From an uncultured cyanobacterium (GTDB lineage Bacteria; Cyanobacteriota; Cyanobacteriia; Pseudanabaenales; Pseudanabaenaceae), in assembly GCA_903819605.1 (NCBI GenBank), contig CAIJEA010000579.1, positions 1 through 8,711 of the forward strand: DNA of 8,711 nucleotides, in the 5' to 3' direction. Below the pieces are notes generated by a model. The model was given only the letters and a program-made list of their open reading frames with translations. It had not been told where the DNA came from and ran no database searches. The position numbers and the translations under genes were made by a program. Below, piece after piece: positions 6,303-8,711 of the stretch; position 1 is the stretch's first letter; each line of letters opens with the position of its first letter.

Positions 6303-6428
6303 TTCAGTACCCATCCCTTATTAGCTGACCAATGCCCGCTAGTCCATCAAGGTAAAATCACTTGTGATAGCCAAATTGGTAAGGGGACAACCTTCATAGT
6401 ACAAATTCCCCAATCCTTGGATTCTTGA
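6303..6428 (+). pseudogene. C-terminal remnant of a sensor histidine kinase
   Basis: This 41-codon frame ends at TGA 6426-6428 and contains HQGKITCDSQIGKGTTF followed by IVQIP, the end of the HATPase_c domain (the G2-box region GKGTTF and the final strand). The QCPLVHQG just before it corresponds to the usual helix leading into this strand, slightly altered. Everything upstream, including the G1 box, N box and H box, is missing; the mobile-element repeat begins there instead. The 5' part is not on the other side of the element, so the kinase gene was deleted rather than merely split. The kinase's identity and partner cannot be told from this tail. Confidence 0.75.
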
Positions 6429-6449
6429 ATCTAAAATCCTATGCTCAAC

Positions 6450-7658
6450 TTACTTGACTTTCAGTTGTGAAGCAATAAAAGGATATCTAGGAGATAAGAG
6501 AAAGCCAACCATACTTGCAAAGAGAACTGGAGTAAATATACTTAATCCAGCTAACTTGGCGAGTATCAAAGTCGTACTAATGGGAGTTCTCGTAACACTG
6601 GCATTGAGCGCAGCCATCACACAAATCATCGCAAGTGTTTCATTAGCATTAGGGTTGGCGATCGCAATTGCTTTACCTAAACAAGCTCCAATAAAAAAGA
6701 GAGGAATAATAATCCCACCTCGCCATCCTCCTATCAAAGTTATGCTAATTGCGATCATTTTGGCGAACGCTAAAGCCACAAGCACCGTAATCGAAATGTT
6801 GCTGTTAATGATTTCATCTAGTTGATGCTCACCAAAGAAGCGTATCAGTGGAAATAAGATCGCTAATCCACCTAACACAAATCCAGCTAAGGTAGTGCGC
6901 CAATAGATGGGAATTGATAAGGATTCTAGTAGCAGATCGCAACTGCGAAATATAGCGACAAATAACCAACCTGCGATCGCTCCTACAACTCCATAGAGCA
7001 TAGCTTCCGCAAAAGTAAATAGATGATCAACGCTGTAGTGTGGGAAATGCCAAGTTGGACCCAGCCCAAGATTGGTGAACATTACAAAAATGGTATAACT
7101 GGCACAACTGGCTACGATCGCAGGCAAGATGGATTCTGCATACTCCGCAACATGCTGATGATGCAGAATCTCTAAGGCAAAGAAAGTTCCACCCAATGGC
7201 GCACCAAATAGAACTGTAAATCCTGAAGCCATACCTGCAATACTCAAAGTCCGCAGCGATTCTCCAGTTAACCGCAAACGATCGGCAAAGCAAGTACCAA
7301 TGGAACCTGTTATTTGCACCATTGGCGCTTCTGGACCTGCACTTCCACCACTCGCAATACTGATCAGTGATGACAGGAGCATCGAGGGGTTTTCACGCAT
7401 AGCTAGTCGCCCTTCGTTAAAATGGATGTTGTCAATAACTAGCCCAATCTCGCCTGGGTTCCCTAGCCAGTGAATCACCAGACCAATTAATAATCCCGCT
7501 AATGGCATGATAATTAATAGAACTAACCCACTAAAATACTCAAAGGCTTGCATCAAGTGGGATAATGCTATCCAATAGAATGCCCCAAATAAACCACAGG
7601 TAACTCCAATAATTACCCATAGCAGAACTGAACGACTTAGAGTTAGGGGATTTTGCAT
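6450..7658 (-). CDS. CLC-family anion transporter (predicted H+/anion exchanger)
   Basis: A 402-residue polytopic membrane protein of the CLC chloride channel/transporter family. SAGPEAPMVQITG aligns with the GREGP signature, placing E110 at the gating glutamate (E148 of E. coli ClC-ec1). GAPLGGTFFALEI places E163 at the internal proton glutamate (ClC-ec1 E203), and GGWRGGIIIP (310-319) matches the GGxFxP filter segment. Both glutamates present argues for an exchanger rather than a channel. The first filter motif, normally GSGIP, reads GNPGEI (66-71), so anion selectivity may differ. No CBS domains follow. I chose ATG 7658; an adjacent GTG at 7661 is better spaced from AGAGG upstream, so either is possible. 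The HPP gene ends 93 bases upstream with no terminator between, suggesting co-transcription. Confidence 0.9.
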   Translation of the reverse strand: MQNPLTLSRSVLLWVIIGVTCGLFGAFYWIALSHLMQAFEYFSGLVLLIIMPLAGLLIGLVIHWLGNPGEIGLVIDNIHFNEGRLAMRENPSMLLSSLISIASGGSAGPEAPMVQITGSIGTCFADRLRLTGESLRTLSIAGMASGFTVLFGAPLGGTFFALEILHHQHVAEYAESILPAIVASCASYTIFVMFTNLGLGPTWHFPHYSVDHLFTFAEAMLYGVVGAIAGWLFVAIFRSCDLLLESLSIPIYWRTTLAGFVLGGLAILFPLIRFFGEHQLDEIINSNISITVLVALAFAKMIAISITLIGGWRGGIIIPLFFIGACLGKAIAIANPNANETLAMICVMAALNASVTRTPISTTLILAKLAGLSIFTPVLFASMVGFLLSPRYPFIASQLKVK

Positions 7659-7751
7659 CACGGAATGCCTCTTCTAGCGGATTGTATAAATTTAGAAATT
7701 TACAAAAAGTAACTGCTTGATCTTGTTCTTTTGGATAAACCTATTTAGGAT

Positions 7752-8339
7752 TTATAGCCAATGTTTAGGATAAGTACGCTCTTTGGCAAGATTATTAAAA
7801 ATAACAGCGCATAATACTAAAATCATCGAACCCTCTAATGTTGGGGTAACTAGAAATTGCCAGTTAGGTTTTGTCATCATGACAACTAAGGCAACTGCGC
7901 CTGAAGGTGGATGCAAGGTATTAGTAAGCTGCATTGTGGCGATCGCGATAGAAACAGCTAGCCCCATTGTCCAAGGCGAAGATCCCAAAATATTTAAGAT
8001 TATTAATGACACTAAAGCTGCTAGTAAATTACCACCAATGACATTACGAGGTTGAGCTAAAGGGCTTTCGGGTACACCGAAGATCAAAACACTAGTTGCC
8101 CCAAAGGGAGCCATAATTAATGGGCAATTTGTAATTACAGAAAGGTAAGCTGCAATGGTAATTGCTAAACAGCTACCTAACCAACTCCAAAAGACATGCT
8201 TGTGATGGGGTCTTTGAATCGGACAAGTTAATGGACACACTCTCCATCTAGTAAATAATTTGAACCAATAAGACTGCCATTTCAAATGTACTTTTTGGAA
8301 ATTTATCATAAATGAAGATTTTTGGATGAATGTCAGCAT
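7752..8339 (-). CDS. HPP-family membrane protein (nitrite-transporter-like)
   Basis: A 195-residue inner-membrane protein with about four hydrophobic helices. The family signatures are APFGATSVLIFGVPESPLAQ (77-96), the PRNVIGGN stretch just after, and TNTLHPPSGAVAL (139-151) containing the name-giving H-P-P. HPP proteins of cyanobacteria and chloroplasts have been shown to carry nitrite, so nitrite or another small anion is the likely cargo here. Residues 1-45 are poorly conserved in appearance and the start is uncertain: ATG 8339 gives the longest form, ATG 8309 (M11) a shorter one, and neither has a well-placed ribosome site. The good AGGAG at 8358-8354 instead fits an out-of-frame ATG at 8349. 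First gene of a probable two-gene unit with the CLC gene. Confidence 0.88.
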   Translation of the reverse strand: MLTFIQKSSFMINFQKVHLKWQSYWFKLFTRWRVCPLTCPIQRPHHKHVFWSWLGSCLAITIAAYLSVITNCPLIMAPFGATSVLIFGVPESPLAQPRNVIGGNLLAALVSLIILNILGSSPWTMGLAVSIAIATMQLTNTLHPPSGAVALVVMMTKPNWQFLVTPTLEGSMILVLCAVIFNNLAKERTYPKHWL

Positions 8340-8367
8340 TTAGTGACATTCTACTCCTAAAGTTAGA

Positions 8368-8389
8368 ATTTTAGCTGAAAGGCTAAAAT
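8368..8389 (-). other. leader hairpin upstream of the HPP gene
   Basis: ATTTTAGC (8368-8375) and GCTAAAAT (8382-8389) form a perfect 8-base stem with a 6-base loop, 29 bases before the HPP ATG. It would lie in the 5' untranslated leader if transcription starts further right. No T-run follows on either strand, so I do not call it a terminator. Confidence 0.4.
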
Positions 8390-8421
8390 AGCCCAAATGA
8401 CATAAATCCCAAAAAGGTTGA

Positions 8422-8438
8422 GGCGGGCGTAGCCCGCC
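8422..8438. repeat. GC-rich palindromic hairpin
   Basis: GGCGGGC (8422-8428), loop GTA, GCCCGCC (8432-8438): a perfect 7-base GC stem in otherwise AT-rich DNA. Palindromes of this GGGCGTAGCCC type are dispersed in many cyanobacterial genomes. It sits in the intergenic stretch upstream of the HPP gene; it could act as a terminator-like or mRNA-stabilising structure or be a copy of a dispersed repeat. Confidence 0.5.
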
Positions 8439-8503
8439 CAGCAATTCTCATTATGAAAAAAGCTATGCCAAAAAGCGCCTAGAGATTATTGTGTTTGTAT
8501 GAA

Positions 8504-8541
8504 GGGGTAAACGGGGAATTCGGAAAAAATCGTACGCTAAG
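8504..8541 (+). repeat. 38-bp terminal inverted repeat of a Tn3-family transposon
   Basis: The sequence starts GGGGTAAACGGGG, contains CGGAAAAAA and ends ACGCTAAG. It is exactly 38 bases, the standard Tn3-family length, with the conserved outer GGGG and inner ACGCTAAG seen in Tn21/Tn501-type ends. It lies 40 bases beyond the stop of the Tn3-type transposase fragment, the normal position. The adjacent five bases ATGAA (8499-8503) are the expected target-site copy. Confidence 0.88.
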
Positions 8542-8581
8542 CCTGTAACCTTCTTCCTGTAAAGCTTTGAAGTCTCAGTAA

Positions 8582-8710
8582 TTATCTTTGCCGATGGTCG
8601 CTCCGTAATGGTCTGAATTCACCCTGTTCGACCTGCTTGTTCTGCCGCCAAACATAATCACCAGTTAAATTGATATGCCCCCAACCCAATGGAGAGAGGT
8701 GTTGGAGTAA
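8582..8710 (-). CDS. tnpA: Tn3-family transposase, C-terminal 42 residues (partial)
   Basis: An open frame enters from the right edge and stops at TAA 8584-8582. It contains HLSPLGWGHINLTGDYVWRQ and then FRPLR. This matches the conserved C-terminus of Tn3-family TnpA (LSPLGWEHINLTGDYxW... FRPLR), the DDE transposase that makes cointegrates. One G replaces the common E in GWEHIN, otherwise it looks intact. The rest of the roughly 1000-residue protein is outside the window. Confidence 0.85.
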   Translation of the reverse strand, partial: LLQHLSPLGWGHINLTGDYVWRQNKQVEQGEFRPLRSDHRQR

Positions 8711-8711
8711 A

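Larger units (their letters stand above)
5103..6306. mobile_element. decayed IS-type element region bounded by long inverted repeats
   Basis: About 1.2 kb is bounded by outward-facing copies of the same sequence. A 41-base core matches 38/41 (5114-5154 against 6301-6261), continuing more weakly inward to 5182 and 6234. A TGAAAG on each outer side (5103 and 6306) may mark the real ends. Inside are a 110-bp structure, about 360 bases without recognisable coding, and a broken IS5-type transposase. No matching target-site duplication is visible. The right flank is the truncated tail of a histidine kinase gene, so insertion and deletion have removed host DNA. Whether the repeats belong to the same element as the transposase is an inference. 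Confidence 0.6.
8504..8711. mobile_element. left end of a Tn3-family transposon, continuing beyond the window
   Basis: Defined by the 38-bp end at 8504 and the transposase C-terminus at 8582-8710. Only about 208 bases are visible. Resolvase, passenger genes and the other end lie to the right, if present. The insertion point is about 165 bases upstream of the HPP start, so it may affect HPP/CLC expression. Confidence 0.85.

Noticed and set aside
6454..6825. 123-codon plus-strand ORF opposite CLC
   Set aside because: Antisense to conserved CLC sequence, including the GGIIIP segment; no support of its own.
1..8711. tRNA, rRNA, CRISPR array, riboswitch
   Set aside because: No direct-repeat/spacer pattern, cloverleaf or conserved aptamer core was recognised on either strand by eye.

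Overview
The window looks like chromosomal DNA of a moderately AT-rich cyanobacterium. The evidence is an SLH/OprB-type porin of the cyanobacterial Som kind, an HPP-family membrane protein, cyanobacterial-style Pho boxes, and six copies of the cyanobacterial HIP1 octamer GCGATCGC (2151, 3187, 3922, 6658, 6973, 7939). Codon and gene style resemble filamentous freshwater lineages such as Pseudanabaena, but that genus is only a guess.

Left half (1-4960), a phosphate-acquisition cluster. After the tail of an unidentified gene (2-106), a candidate Pho box and -10 box (177-231) precede an outer-membrane porin (258-1964). A strong terminator follows (2030-2070), then a secreted metallophosphoesterase (2100-3218). 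Two back-to-back terminators (3218-3328) separate it from a convergent PiT-family phosphate permease (3357-4841, minus strand). The permease has its own, better Pho box (4930-4959) with the same spacing to its -10 box as the porin. The inferred scheme is that phosphate esters enter through the porin, the phosphoesterase releases phosphate in the periplasm, and PiT carries it across the inner membrane, with porin and permease induced together by phosphate starvation.

Middle (about 4930-6430), a decayed mobile-element region. Two long imperfect inverted repeats (5114-5182 and 6234-6301) enclose about 1.05 kb. This holds a 110-bp MITE-like structure and the C-terminal half of an IS5-type DDE transposase broken by a frameshift and an in-frame stop. 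Immediately to the right is the last 41 codons of a sensor histidine kinase (6303-6428) whose remainder is gone. A small basic/hydrophobic reading frame on the left side starts inside the element end.

Right part (6430-8500), an anion-transport pair on the minus strand. An HPP-family protein (nitrite-transporter-like) lies 93 bp upstream of a CLC-family protein, probably as an operon. The CLC keeps both proton-pathway glutamates but lacks the usual GSGIP selectivity-filter sequence.

Right edge (8504-8711), the end of a Tn3-family transposon. It shows a 38-bp terminal inverted repeat starting GGGGT and ending ACGCTAAG, and the last 42 codons of its transposase. The rest of the transposon lies beyond the window.
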